Shown one piece after another: positions 22,738 through 33,818 of a stretch of DNA of 64,000 nucleotides. Position 1 is the first letter of the stretch; the number at the start of each line of letters is the position of its first letter. The DNA comes from Solicoccozyma terricola (lineage: Eukaryota; Basidiomycota; Tremellomycetes; Filobasidiales; Piskurozymaceae). Where the stretch lies: NCBI GenBank assembly GCA_001600875.1, contig BCLD01000010.1:932852-996851 (forward strand), written 5' to 3'. A program made the translations under genes and the position numbers. The notes beneath the pieces were generated by a model that was given only the letters and a program-made list of their open reading frames with translations, did no database searches and was not told the origin of the DNA.

Positions 22738-25700
22738 ATGCCGTTGGTCTTGATTGTGAGCAAGGAGGGTGCAGATGTCACCATGGATGGCTTGGGAAGA
22801 CCAGCTTCTTCCTAAATGGGTCGTCGTAGTCAGCGTTCGAGCATCGGATCAGTCCGCCGGGCTTCACTCACCCATGCGCTATCGACAATGCCCCAAACGC
22901 CGGACCTTGCGCCGGACCTCACGGCTATTTCATCGAACTTGGCTTTGAGAACTGCTTGTGTGACAACCCCCTTGTATGTAGCGTATAGCTCCTGGACGAG
23001 CAGTATGGAACCCTTTGTCGATCCGTTGATGGATTGAATGAAGGAAGCGAGGTGAGATTGGGGAAAGCTGCCCTTTGTTTTAGGTGCAGACACTGCTTTC
23101 TTGACGGGGTGCGTTGCTGGAGCGACGAGGTTTGTTCCTTGACCGAACGCGGTATCAGTCATCGGAGGCGAGGTCAAGTGGTTTGATTGCCAAGTGAACG
23201 GATCTACGTTGGTTTTGGGTGTGTCTGCGGATAATGCCGATTCGATTTACCTCAGTTGTCAGACGGAAAGGCTCCCCTCACACCATTGCCACTAACCATT
23301 GATGAAGCAGATCTTGTAACTCTCGAATCCCTTCCACTGCATCTGCGCATACTGAGTCTCCCAAATTGGTCCTTTCGTGAACGGCACCAGTTTGTCGACC
23401 TTGCGTTTGGCTAGCGCCGTCTCGTGGACCTCTTTCGCTCTCGCTTGTTTGTCAAGCAACGCCATGTCCCCGCTCAATGGCTGGACGTGCTGTTGCTTGC
23501 TGGGAGACGTAGAGGTGTCCTGAACGAATTCGATCTCATCATCACCAACTAGCCAATCGCCGAGGAGGGACTCTTCATCATCTTCGTCGGCACTCTGTTC
23601 GTCTTCGTCGATCGCATCGATGTTCTCCTCTGCCGGATCCTCTTCCCAGTCAAGGCCTTCGTCGATGCTGTAGTCGATGACCGGATCCATACCGAATGGT
23701 GTACGCGGGCCGACAATGGCGGACGGTCGAGACCAAGTACCGACGTAGGGTGGTCGAAGATCCTCTGCAAACTTCAACGTCTTCCTGGGAAACTTTGCGA
23801 GATCGCGTAGGTGGTCATAGACTTCTCGAGGATCACCGACCTCTTGCGCTTTCGCGACAATTTGAGCGACAGAGGAGTGAAGGGCGGGTGTTTTGAGAGT
23901 AATGGTCCCGGCCATTGATCGGAGGGGACGAGAGAGTGGTCCATGAAGCGAGGCGGCGTGGAGAACGTCGCGAAGAAGGTCTGAAGAGGGCGCGTGTCAG
24001 ATCGGGGCGGTGGATGTGAGGACTCTGTACTCACCCTTCTTTGCCCACGACGACGAGTTGTTCCCATTCGCTGCACTGCGACTGACACAGGGACGTGGTG
24101 TTCGGAATCCATTCACCGGCGCGAGATCGACGTTCTTTGACGGCGCATACGGTCGAAAGGCAGCGTGGAAATCGGAGATGGTGACACTTGCTTCACCTGT
24201 AGTGAGAATATTAGCGTTGCCTGCAGCGCAGATGGAGCTCGTTGTCACTTACGAGATTCCCTACTCTGACTTCTATCCCTTCGCGCGGCGGTAGGGGTCG
24301 GAGGGGCTACCGAAACAGATGTAGATGGTGCCATCTTGAAGAAGTTGGACATCATCGCCGCGCTCTTGGCAACAGTGTCCATCTTCTTCGTTTTGGCGTC
24401 TTCCCTTTTGGCCTTTTCTTCATTCTTTCGCGCTTGATCTTCAAGCCTCTGCTGTTGTCTGGCTTCGCGGGCTATTCTCTTCTCCTTTTGCTCTTCCGTC
24501 TGTGACGGTGTGTGAAGTGAGAACATGAAGACTGTCACCCGTCTCCTCGCAGCCGCTCACCTCCTCCTTAACCTTGACCTTCTTTTCTGGCGATCGTGAT
24601 CTGGGAGTTGATAACGTTGCCACTTGCTTGGTAGAGCGGATCATGACGACATCTTCGTCCTCGCCGACTACCGCTTTGGGTTGACGGCCGCGTTCCTTTT
24701 CTTCGCCTGTGGAGAGACCAAAGAGTTCGGATGCAGCCTCGATGGAAAGCTCTGCAGCAATTCGTCGACATTCTTCGCGAGCCTGAGGGCGTCGTCGGCT
24801 TTTCCGTTAGCGGCTGGTGGAGATCCCCATTTCCATTCTGGAAAGGACTGCCGGCGCGTTGCGTTCTCACCTGGTCCCTGACTAATCTTCTCTGCTTCAA
24901 AACATCCCTTGCTTTTAAGCCCCTACCGCCTTCCGTCTGTGGAACGAGGTCTAGATCGATCGCTTCCCAGCGAGCGATCTGCAAACCCGTTGGAATCTTG
25001 ATTTCTGTGGTGGGAGCCGTTGAACTGGATGCGGAGGGAAGGAGGGAGGAAAAGTCGGCAGGTATGAAACCGTAGGATCGGTAGGTGAATAGAGTGGGTA
25101 TAAGGTCAATGAGGGTCTTGAGAGATATCACTACGAGGGAGGGGGTTGGGGGTGGGGGGAGAGGTTAGCCTGGATATCTGGTATATTTTGGGCAGGGAGA
25201 TGCGACCCCACCAGCCAATGACTCCTCTCCTTCCAATTGCATGCCTTCCGCAGGCTTCATCGTCGTCTTTATATGTTTCGCGAGATCCTTGACCGATTTT
25301 GCAGAGCTTTCATGTCCTATCATTACTACCAAGGGAACAAAGGTGTTTGGGATGGAATCGAGCGTCGAACCGGGGGGCAATGAGTAGAGATGGTCGTGAA
25401 ATTGGGCTATGACTGGTGGTGGGGGTGTGGCGGGGGGGGGGGGAGTTTAGGTTGGCGTCAGGTTGTGGGTTTGGTGGAGGAAGACGCTGACGCTCACGTG
25501 TAATGTACGGTGTATACTTGTCGAGGGTGAAAGCGTCTTGATGTAGTATGAGCTTCTTCTTCTTTAATTCGATGATTTTGTTCTCTGGGAGAGGGAGAGA
25601 GAGAGAGGTGAACCCGGGGTGGCTTGGTGTCAGCGGCGGATAGGAAAAGATGCAAGCACGCTTGCAGCTGATCGGAATGTCCTGTTAAAACTGAAGCCCG

Positions 25701-26353
25701 CCCCAGTTGGCGGAACGCGCTACGACCACCGTATCTCTCTGCTGTACGACGGCTGGCCTCACATGGTTGCAACCTGCGCTCTCGTGGACGGACCAGATAA
25801 CGTCGACATTGAACACTGGAGCGATTGAGCTCGGGATGTCCCGCGTGTCCTCTCAGTTTCCCACGTCCGAACGCCTAGTGCAAAGAGCTAACGAGTAGTA
25901 ATCACTCACCTTTCGACTGATCCTTCTTCACCTTCTTGCTACTACTTGCTCCAACATCCGTCGCATTCTCTTTATCCGAACCTTGCGCCGATTTGCGTTT
26001 TTTGACGACGGTGAGCTTCGAAGGTGGTTGGACGGGTCTTGGGGGAGAGGAGGAAGTGAGATCTGTGAGGTTGCGAATCGACGGAAAAGCAAGTTGATAC
26101 GCGCTCTGTCAGTTCTCCCCGTCTGTTTCGTTTCGCTGACCCAAACCAAAAAAACAATTGGAAGCGACCGTCGACTCCTCTCACCCATGATCTCGTCGTC
26201 TAGTCTCTCCCTCTCCGCGTCCAATCTCTTCGTTTCCTCTGAACGGGATACCTCCGCATCGGCATGCGCCACATTACCATCCATCGTCGCACTGTCTCTG
26301 TTGGCCAGCACCGACGACGATGCTGCGCGATGTGGTGATTGCGGTGTGGACAT
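22738..26353 (-). CDS. CAC1: chromatin assembly factor 1, large subunit (Cac1/p150)
   Basis: Nuclear histone chaperone that deposits H3-H4 on newly replicated DNA together with PCNA. The minus-strand start at 26353 gives MSTPQSPHRAASSS. Then come a basic Ser/Lys stretch (VVKKRKSAQGSDKENA, ~25990), the CAF-1 block GFIPADFSSLL (~25060), and a highly charged KER-type helix (EEQKEKRIAREARQQQRLED, ~24490). A putative PCNA-binding NFFKM (~24340) precedes FHAAFRPYAPSKNVDLAP (~24150) and the diagnostic KTLKFAEDLRPPYVGTWS (~23770). An acidic domain (~23660-23560) and a C-terminal winged-helix-like segment with VQELYATYKGVV (~22980) follow. The last exon (EEAGLPKPSMVTSAPS...) stops at 22738-22740. Domain order matches the family. 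Confidence 0.9.
25432..25443. repeat. poly-G tract (12 nt) in CAF-1 intron
   Basis: G run inside the CAF-1 gene; surrounding sequence is G/T-rich and non-coding. Confidence 0.8.
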
Positions 26354-26739
26354 GATTTGGCGGCGACGTAGACGCGAATGCGGGAGAGCCAACCACCTGC
26401 TGATCGCCTGACGGTGGGTGTTTCGGTGAATAGGTAGCGGTGACTATCCCAGACGCACCCCTGCGATGGTGTGCAAGCTGCGCGGCACGATGACTGAGCT
26501 GAGTGAGGACGAGGATGAGGATGAGGATGAGGATGGTCTCTACAGTGGTCGCTATGGGACGCGTTGAGGGGAGGACAGACGCGTGTCCACCGTGAGAAAT
26601 AATAATTCGCCACCGCCACCGCCACCGCCACCCGACTCGAATCGTAAACAACCCACCGTACAGAGGTGTCATCCATATCGTACAATCGTCTGTCTACACT
26701 GGCTGGCAACGTTCTGTACCCGTCTGCGCGGGCCCCAGT

Positions 26740-27512
26740 CTACACTGTCATGTACGCAGCCACAGCTCCGAGCCAGGCTATCCCGCCCATCACAATTCTC
26801 GCGACTTGGAGCGTCTTCCATTTGGCCATTAGGCGCTCAGCTTCTAGCTCCTGACCAGCGGTCAACGGCTCGCGGGACTTGATTTGGTCACGGAGAGCTT
26901 GGAGCCGGTGGTTGGTCGGCATCACTGGAGGACAGGGGGGCGGGGGGGGGAGGCGGATGTTAGACGTTTTTTGTTCCGGGGTGTGTCGGTAAGGCCTCGC
27001 CAGCAACCAACTCACTGAATGCCAACGTGAACGGCCCCGGCGCGAACAACATCGCAGAGATAACGAATAAAGAGTTCCTCACCATCCTCGGCTTTTCCGA
27101 GAATGAAGATGGCGGAACCTGCATAGCCGCAGAGAGTAAGGCGAGGGAGCCGATGATGGTGGCAGAAGCCATGTGTTTCTTGCAAAAGCGTCCGTTTGAC
27201 AACACGTCAGAATGTAATGTTCCGAATATGACACCCACCATGCATTGCATTCCATCAACTCACAATCGCCGTCTCATACATCCAAGCCCACATCTCGACG
27301 GACTTGTTGGTATCAAGACCCATCTTGGCTCGCTCTTCAACGTCGAGAACGATCCCACCTATTCCCCAGAAATGGGTAGCCACGTTCCCAAAGAAAAAGT
27401 AGGAGCTTGTACTTAGACCAAGGCCCAGGGAGACGGCATACGGGGACGCAAATGCGCGCGTGGCAAAGCTGGACCCGATGTTGGAGAAGATGGCGATGTT
27501 GGCGTTTGACAT
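26740..27512 (-). CDS. small membrane protein, DUF1772 (anthrone oxygenase-like)
   Basis: Four-TM protein of the DUF1772 type. Three exons: MSNANIAIFSNIGSSFATRA with TM1 and VATHFWGIGGIVLD; then MASATIIGSLALLSAAM and NSLFVISAMLFAPGPFTLAFS; then VMPTNHRLQALRDQIKSREP and the last TM (ARIVMGGIAWLGAVAAYMTV), stop at 26740-26742. The P-F-T...M-PTN-x-RL pattern after TM3 is the DUF1772 hallmark. Some members act as anthrone oxygenases or sit in biosynthetic clusters, but most are uncharacterised and nothing here points to a cluster. A start 42 bp upstream (27554) is also in frame. It is minus strand, between CAF-1 and a permease. Confidence 0.75.
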
Positions 27513-27894
27513 GATGGCGACGTGTGCGTGCGTATCAGAGTTGCTTGTATTCAAGTCGTGAGATGACGGCCGGATCTAAGTCCTTCGGGGCCAAAAGTAT
27601 ACAGTTGCTAAATTAATATTCCGGGGCTCCATATGGGTCGTCTGTCCCATCGAAAACAAAGTGCAATGCTTTTGGTCTGTCGTCCGCTCGCTCGCTCGCC
27701 CAGTAGATCCCATTGATGCCGCATGGCTGTTATTACAACTGCGTTGCCATTAAATCCAGCACAAAACCTCGATTCATTCCTTCATACGATAATAGCAAAC
27801 ATTCGATGAACGCACAAGACGGTACCGGAAGTCGGCCCGACATGAAATCCCGCGTCCCACGTCCCACTCCCAGTCCACATTCGACGTCCCCAAC

Positions 27895-29929
27895 TCACAC
27901 GTCACCCTTGCTCTCCGCTTCCACCGCCCTCTGCGCCATCAATTCCTCGATACGAGGGGGATTACCATACTTGAGCCTGATGAATGTGACGACGACTCCG
28001 CCTGCGGCGATGAGGGCGGTGGTGGTGGCGAATCCAACATGATACAGAGGGGCGTCACTGGATGGCCAGAGGAAGCTGCCATACACGGAAGCAAGATTGC
28101 CTAGGAGGGTTATATAGGTATCAGTACGAGCGGCTGCGTGGGCAAGAAAGCGTAACAACCAACCGAATCCATTGATCAAAGCGATCGAAACAGCACGCTT
28201 CTCACGACCTTCAAAGTTGGTAATCATGTACGATAGGAAGATGGGCACGGCTGTCCATATGCCAGCACCTCCAAAGCAGATGAAGACGTAGCTGTACGGT
28301 TGCGAGCATGTCAGAGATGCCAGAGTAACTCGAATGTGTTTTTCTCACTGCTCACCGAACGGTCGCAACGCGGACAGTGGCACAGATGATAAACGACAAA
28401 GCACCCCATGTGCAAGCCGCAACGATATGCCAAGCCTTTTGATTGGTTCTATCGGCATTATAACCCATGGCGAGACTGATCACGAGGGCTACCATGTAAA
28501 CGGGGACTGTCATGACTGTGGGCGGGGGATAAGTTGGTTAGGACGAGGAAGTTGGATTGTTTCCGTTTCCGCACACAGATCAGATCCTCACATTGCGCAG
28601 TGCGACCCTTGTATCCGAGAGAAGTCATCAACGTGGGGAAAAAGTATGAGATGGTTCCGGCACCATTGAGAAGCACGTATCCGAGGGTGAAGATCTATCG
28701 GTAATTTAAGTGATTGAGCGAGTGAGTGATTGAGTGAGTGACTGAGCGACAAGGCGGCGCTCATCGCCGGGCGGTAACTCACCCATGTCTTGAAATCTTT
28801 GACAGCAGCCATAAAGGCTTGACGATGGGTAAGTCGCTCTCCATCATCTTCCGTGGAGAGCAAGCGTGCGACTGCGAGTTGACACTCTTCCTCGCTTAGG
28901 AACTTGGAAGTGGTGGGGTAGTCTGTGCGGTGGGTCAGTCAGTGCCTGATGGGTAAACTCGCTGACGATGCTAAACGCTTACCCAACAACACAAATACAG
29001 CAATACCCGATAGGATGACCGTGACCAATCCCTCGATGACGAACAACCTACCCAGCCAGCAACCAGCATCAGCGGATGTATGAGAGGTGGAGGACGACAA
29101 ACAACACATACCATTGCCATCCAGGCGTGTTCCCTACACCATTCATACCTTCAGTGATCGCTCCAGCCAACAATCCGCCGAACGCGCCCGAGGTCAAGGA
29201 GGCGCTGTAGAATATCGCTAGTCGTTTCGAGAGTTCGGCTGGTTTATACCAACAGGATAGAACGAGCATAACTCCGGGGAAGAATCCTGCCTCGATAAAT
29301 CCCAAGAAGAATCTGAATACGACGAGACCGGTGGTGGAGTGGATGCCTTTCGCAGCGATAGATACGCAGCCCTGCAGGTGATAAACGACAGGTCAGCTAC
29401 TGCTGATCGCGCGCTCTATCAGTACCATCGATCGTACCCATGTGAACATCAGAGCGGGTAAGAATAAACTCGGTCGAGAGCGGGCGAGGAGCATGTTTGA
29501 CGGTACTTCATTTAAAAGGTAGCCCTATATCGACCAGGTCAAGTCAGTCATATAGTTCCCGACGACCCTGTGGGAGAAAATCAACGCACGACAAAGAAGA
29601 TTGATAGCGCTAACGAGTAGTCTGTCGAGCTGAGGTGAAGATCTGCCGCCATCCCACCGACTTTGGCGTTCTGTGGCGCGAACGTTAGATATGCGGTTGG
29701 CGCCCACGCAGGAGCCTGCACTCACTCCAATATTGGTCCTGTCGATATAGTTGAAGACGTACATCCACCACAGCATAGGCAACATCCGCCTATCAATCTT
29801 TCGCACCAACGCCCTCTCCTCTGCTGTGCCAGGGACATAGGCGAGGGCAGCGGGCTGGCTCTCTCGAATCTCGGAATGGGTGACGTCCACCTTTGTGTCG
29901 TCGGGGGATGGCTGCTGCTGTGTGTCCAT
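27895..29929 (-). CDS. MFS permease, anion:cation symporter (Dal5/Tna1-like)
   Basis: Twelve-TM plasma-membrane transporter of the ACS family that imports carboxylates, allantoate, nicotinate or similar anions. The start at 29929 gives MDTQQQPSPDDTKVDV. The family N-terminus VRKIDRRMLPMLWWMYVFNYIDRTNIG (read to ~29730) is diagnostic. It is followed by NAKVGGMAADL, GYLLNEVPSNMLLARSRPS and FFLGFIEAGFFPGVMLVLSCWY with the PAELSKRLAIFYSA helix. The C-terminal half has NGAGTISYFFPTLMTSLGY and IFLSYMITNFEGREKRAV, where Dal5-type transporters also read YxxNxxGxxKR. The last exon starts NLASVYGSFLWPSSDAP and stops at 27895-27897. Substrate unknown. Confidence 0.88.
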
Positions 29930-31022
29930 GGTCAAAAGATGGGCGATGTTGTTGATGGATGATGGTCCAGCAGACCCCAGGGGGTTACCCATCGTCCATC
30001 GTCCGGTTATGTAGACGAAGGAGGTGGTGTGGGCCCCACAGGGAAACCTTGACAAATTCAGGCACGCGCTACGGTTAGAAACGCATACCAGCACCTGACG
30101 GTATTCAGCGACGGCCAAATAAATAAGCCGATGAGGAGCTCCAGACGGTCCGGAGACGCCGACCAGCGCCTGCAAGGACGATCAGTGAGGTCATGGGATC
30201 GCTTTTTGCTTTTTGTCGGTTACAAGGTCGCCGGCGACTACCGGTCGTTAAAGAAGGGATCCTAGAGAAAATATGTACCGCGATTGAACTGGTTGATGGT
30301 CTTGAGGCCAACTGCAAAAAGTTGCAAGTCTCGAGCTTGGACCGCACAGCATGAGTTTGCGCGATAGCTAGGGACGAAGCAAGGGTTGGGTCTTCGGTGA
30401 CTTCTCGGATGGTTTTGACGAGTATGTGCCCATGTGGGATGATCGCCCAAGTTCTAGGTGCACCACTTTTCTGATTGATTACGCGGGCCCCATTACAGGA
30501 TCCGTATCTGCTCTGTAGCCACACTAGCAACTCGGCGGTGCAAAATGTTCTAGACTCGAGTCATCTCAATCACGGCGGCTTTGCCTGAAGACATGCCCCC
30601 AATGACATCAACGTCAAATCTGTTTATTTGTATTGGGGGTATGGGGGTACCGTGAACTAGCGGTCACTACGCCGATATTTAATGAATCGAATATCGTCGA
30701 GTAGCCACTTCGCTCCAAACGCAGCGTGGTTGGGGTTTAGCCGTAGATCGTTGCATGCAGCAAGCTGTGCGGGGATGTTTGTATAAGAGAACATCAACTG
30801 GGCGATGTCGAAATGGATGGTCTAAACCATAAGACAAGTTGAGTTCGCTCCGAACTACCATCTCAAGCCCACCTGGCACAAAATTATCTTCTCCATCAGA
30901 AACAAACCACCCTTATTATTGATTCGTCAAAGTACACAGCACCGCCTCCACCACCCAGCGAGCTAGACGAATAACCTACGACTCTAATATCACCATCCCG
31001 CGCCTACTCCTTTAGTGGTCAG
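29930..31022. other. intergenic
   Basis: Open frames here are short and lack recognisable domains or splice logic. It contains the promoter of the permease. Confidence 0.4.
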
Positions 31023-31433
31023 ATGCGGCCGGCAGTCTGCTCCCCAACACAATCGCAAACGACTCCAAGTTCCTCGAAAAGTATCTCCTCTACCGAGTCC
31101 AGGCGCGATCTCCAGCGGCGGCAATACTATCTCAGGTTCTGGGGCGGCGAGACAGATCTGGAGCAGCAACGAGGCAGGACCAGTACCAGGGAGTGGATGG
31201 TAGATTACTCCAACGATCGAGAGTACGCCAAGCTGAATGACAATGGGGTAGCAATCCCACATTCACCGGAAAACAGGGCAGCACGAAATCGCGGTCAGAA
31301 CTCAACTTCCAAGGACCGGTATCAGGGGTCCCTCATCTTCCCCCTTTCCCTGACGTTGGATGTCAATCTCCCGCAATGGAGTGAGAAGACGTCTGTCACT
31401 CTTTCCCCACTGCGGCGGTACAATAACGTGTAG
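31023..31433 (+). CDS. hypothetical small protein
   Basis: An open frame of 136 codons starts MRPAVCSPTQSQTTPSSSK, is Ser/Thr-rich at first and then charged (RRQYYLRFWGGETDLEQQ, REWMVDYSNDREYAKLND). No family is recognised. Composition is protein-like and it lies in a gap between two minus-strand genes, but there is no supporting homology that I can see. It could be a terminal exon of a longer gene, since a CTTTAG-type acceptor lies just upstream of the ATG. Low confidence. Confidence 0.35.
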   Translation: MRPAVCSPTQSQTTPSSSKSISSTESRRDLQRRQYYLRFWGGETDLEQQRGRTSTREWMVDYSNDREYAKLNDNGVAIPHSPENRAARNRGQNSTSKDRYQGSLIFPLSLTLDVNLPQWSEKTSVTLSPLRRYNNV

Positions 31434-31593
31434 ACCAAGTTACGAGGCCATGAAGGAGACCGAGAAGATGGCTGCGGGCGGGTTCTAGAGCTCAATTGAG
31501 GGGGTTGTCCACTGTTGTATGTATACGAGTATAATGCCCCGATTAATGTTGCATAAACAAGCCTAGACAAATGCTCCGATTTCCCCCACGATA

Positions 31594-33414
31594 CTACGTC
31601 CACTCGCTCCACCTCAGACCTCCCCTCCACACGGACACTTCTTGCGGTCCCTCCGCGTCGATGATATACCCAGGCTCACACCTATCAAACTTGACCCTCG
31701 GCTGCGCATCATAAAACGCATTATAAGTCTGGTGAAGCGCACCTCTCAGATCCTTGACGTGACCTCCCGGATGGAGAACATCCCACGGTCGGGTACATGT
31801 CTCCGCCTTGCATGATTTCAAGACCATTAGCAGTGCGTCTAGACGTGGCAAGACATCTGTCAACGAAAATCCGAGGATGGTAGGGGCAACGACGTCGAGT
31901 GTTGTCAAGGAGCTCGAGTAGATGTTTTCGAGCTGGTACGGATCGTTGTCAATGTCGTACAGTTCGTGCTCACCGCTGCACCAGACAGAGTAGTACAGGT
32001 TGTAGCCTTCTCCGAGGAGTCGCAGTGCTTTATAGGTGTTGTTGAGGTGCATTCCGTGTTGTATGTCACCCTCTTTGTGATACCCATACGACCCCTCTTC
32101 AATTGCAAAACCCCAGTATTCGACGGTGGCGTGTTCTCGTCTTCTTTCAGGTCGTGCTTGGGTGATCTCCTCATGTGTCAAGGGTATTGAGCTGCCATCG
32201 AATTCACTGCGCGGGTCGATGCCGGCAAGGCGGAAGATAGTTGGCGCCAGGTCGACATGTGATGTAACTTGTTCGTCAACCACCTTACCGGTGGGAACTC
32301 CTGGTCCTCGGATGATGAGTGGCACAGCAATATCCTCCTCAAACCCACATTCTTTCCCAGGTTGTAGACGATGTTGTCCGATATGGTAACCGTTGTCCGA
32401 GGTGTATATGATGTATGTTTTCTCCAGCAGACCCTCGGCCTCCAACCGTTGTACCACTCCCTCGACAATCTCGTCCACCGCCTGCAGCGCCCTCAGACGC
32501 GACCGGTAGAAGTGATCATTGTAGGCAATGTTGGCAGCGTTTTGTCGGGGTAGACGGGAGATCCAGGAGACGCCACTGGGAGTGTGTGGGTTGAAATTCG
32601 GCGTCCTTGGCACTTGAGCGTCGTGGAAGAGGTGTTCATGACGACGAGCTGGGATCGGGGCTGTGAGTCTGAAGGTCTCGTCGGTATCGCCTAGGTCGCC
32701 ATTTGCTTCTACGTTGGAATGAGGGGCGACAGGGGCGATGGTGAGGAAGAAGGGGGTATTATCAGCGTGGTAGGACCGAATTCCGTCGTCAAGAAACCCG
32801 TGCGCTTTCTGAGCGAGCACGTCGGTGGTGTAGTGGCCGAGATAACTTTTTGGTTTTTCGTGATTGCGTTGGTAGGTAGAGTTCAGGTATTGGTACGTGA
32901 ATGGATCGAGCAGAAAATCGGAACCGTTGAAGCCGGCAGCGTGCGGACTATCGTAGTTGTCTGTTGTATGAGCGTTGAACAGCTTGCCGGTGTAGAAGGT
33001 GTTGTAACCGGCGTTTTGAAGCCAGACGGGGAGGTATGCCTCGTTCAAGCCGTTCGCAACAAATTTGGGGTATCCTCCGTAGGGAGGATTGACATCGGTG
33101 ACGTTGGTGTTATGCGGGAGTCTGCCAGTCCACAGGCTAACCCGTGATGGACAGCATAAAGCAGTGCTGACGAAGTGCCGGTTGTACAGTGTACCTTCGT
33201 CCGTCAGATATTTTTGCAATTTAGGCATGTAGGAAAGCGATGAGAGGTGGAGATCCTGGTCGTCGGTGAGGATGAAGACGATATTCGGCCGACGCGCAGA
33301 CCTGTCGATGGCTGGGGTCTTCCATTGTAAGGGGTGTTGATGGTGATCTGTCGTGAGACTGTTGGTGAATGAAGCGAAACCGCCCAAAAGAGCCAAGGCG
33401 GAGCGGAAGAGCAT
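31594..33414 (-). CDS. secreted sulfatase (type I, formylglycine), intronless
   Basis: Hydrolyses sulfate esters; expected in the secretory pathway. The chosen start at 33414 gives a signal peptide (MLFRSALALLGGFASF...); the open frame extends 68 codons further upstream but without a signal. 606 residues, one exon. The metal-binding N-terminus is RPNIVFILTDDQD (~residues 47-59). The formylglycine motif is CCPSR within STALCCPSRVSLWTGR. YTGKLFN and APVAPHSN carry the Lys and His of the active site, and TSDNGYHIGQHRLQPGKE the second metal/His block. The layout resembles fungal arylsulfatases and glucosamine-6-sulfatases. It lies head-to-head with an intronless MFS gene 404 bp away, in a genome where nearly all genes have many introns. 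Confidence 0.9.
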   Translation of the reverse strand: MLFRSALALLGGFASFTNSLTTDHHQHPLQWKTPAIDRSARRPNIVFILTDDQDLHLSSLSYMPKLQKYLTDEGTLYNRHFVSTALCCPSRVSLWTGRLPHNTNVTDVNPPYGGYPKFVANGLNEAYLPVWLQNAGYNTFYTGKLFNAHTTDNYDSPHAAGFNGSDFLLDPFTYQYLNSTYQRNHEKPKSYLGHYTTDVLAQKAHGFLDDGIRSYHADNTPFFLTIAPVAPHSNVEANGDLGDTDETFRLTAPIPARRHEHLFHDAQVPRTPNFNPHTPSGVSWISRLPRQNAANIAYNDHFYRSRLRALQAVDEIVEGVVQRLEAEGLLEKTYIIYTSDNGYHIGQHRLQPGKECGFEEDIAVPLIIRGPGVPTGKVVDEQVTSHVDLAPTIFRLAGIDPRSEFDGSSIPLTHEEITQARPERRREHATVEYWGFAIEEGSYGYHKEGDIQHGMHLNNTYKALRLLGEGYNLYYSVWCSGEHELYDIDNDPYQLENIYSSSLTTLDVVAPTILGFSLTDVLPRLDALLMVLKSCKAETCTRPWDVLHPGGHVKDLRGALHQTYNAFYDAQPRVKFDRCEPGYIIDAEGPQEVSVWRGGLRWSEWT

Positions 33415-33818
33415 GTTTGTGGTGCGGATGGCGATGGGATGCGCGACGCATGGCTTGCCAGTGTCATATACCTTGGATCCTATACTCGTACCCGACAGAC
33501 AGCATACCATCACGCCATCGCGACGCACCATCCGTACCACATCCGTACCATCGTCGCGGTGACACCATCCCATCGACGACCATCGGCGTATGTCACCTCC
33601 GAGACATCGAGTTGCCACGTGTCCGGCGCTGTTTTTTTCTTTTTCGCTCGAGCACGCAAATGTCGTTGCAAGCCAAAACTCAATAATAATTGGACTCGAT
33701 GTCGTGCCCAGACCTGTAGAAGGAAATTGGGCGACTGCGACAGAATGGATCCGTATAACATGGAATGCATCCTAGTTTTTATGGCGCGGTCTGGTACACA
33801 GACAGTTACCTGCGAGCA
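33415..33818. promoter_or_regulatory. 404-bp divergent promoter (sulfatase / MFS)
   Basis: Shared upstream region of two divergent intronless genes. I see no clear operator. Confidence 0.5.
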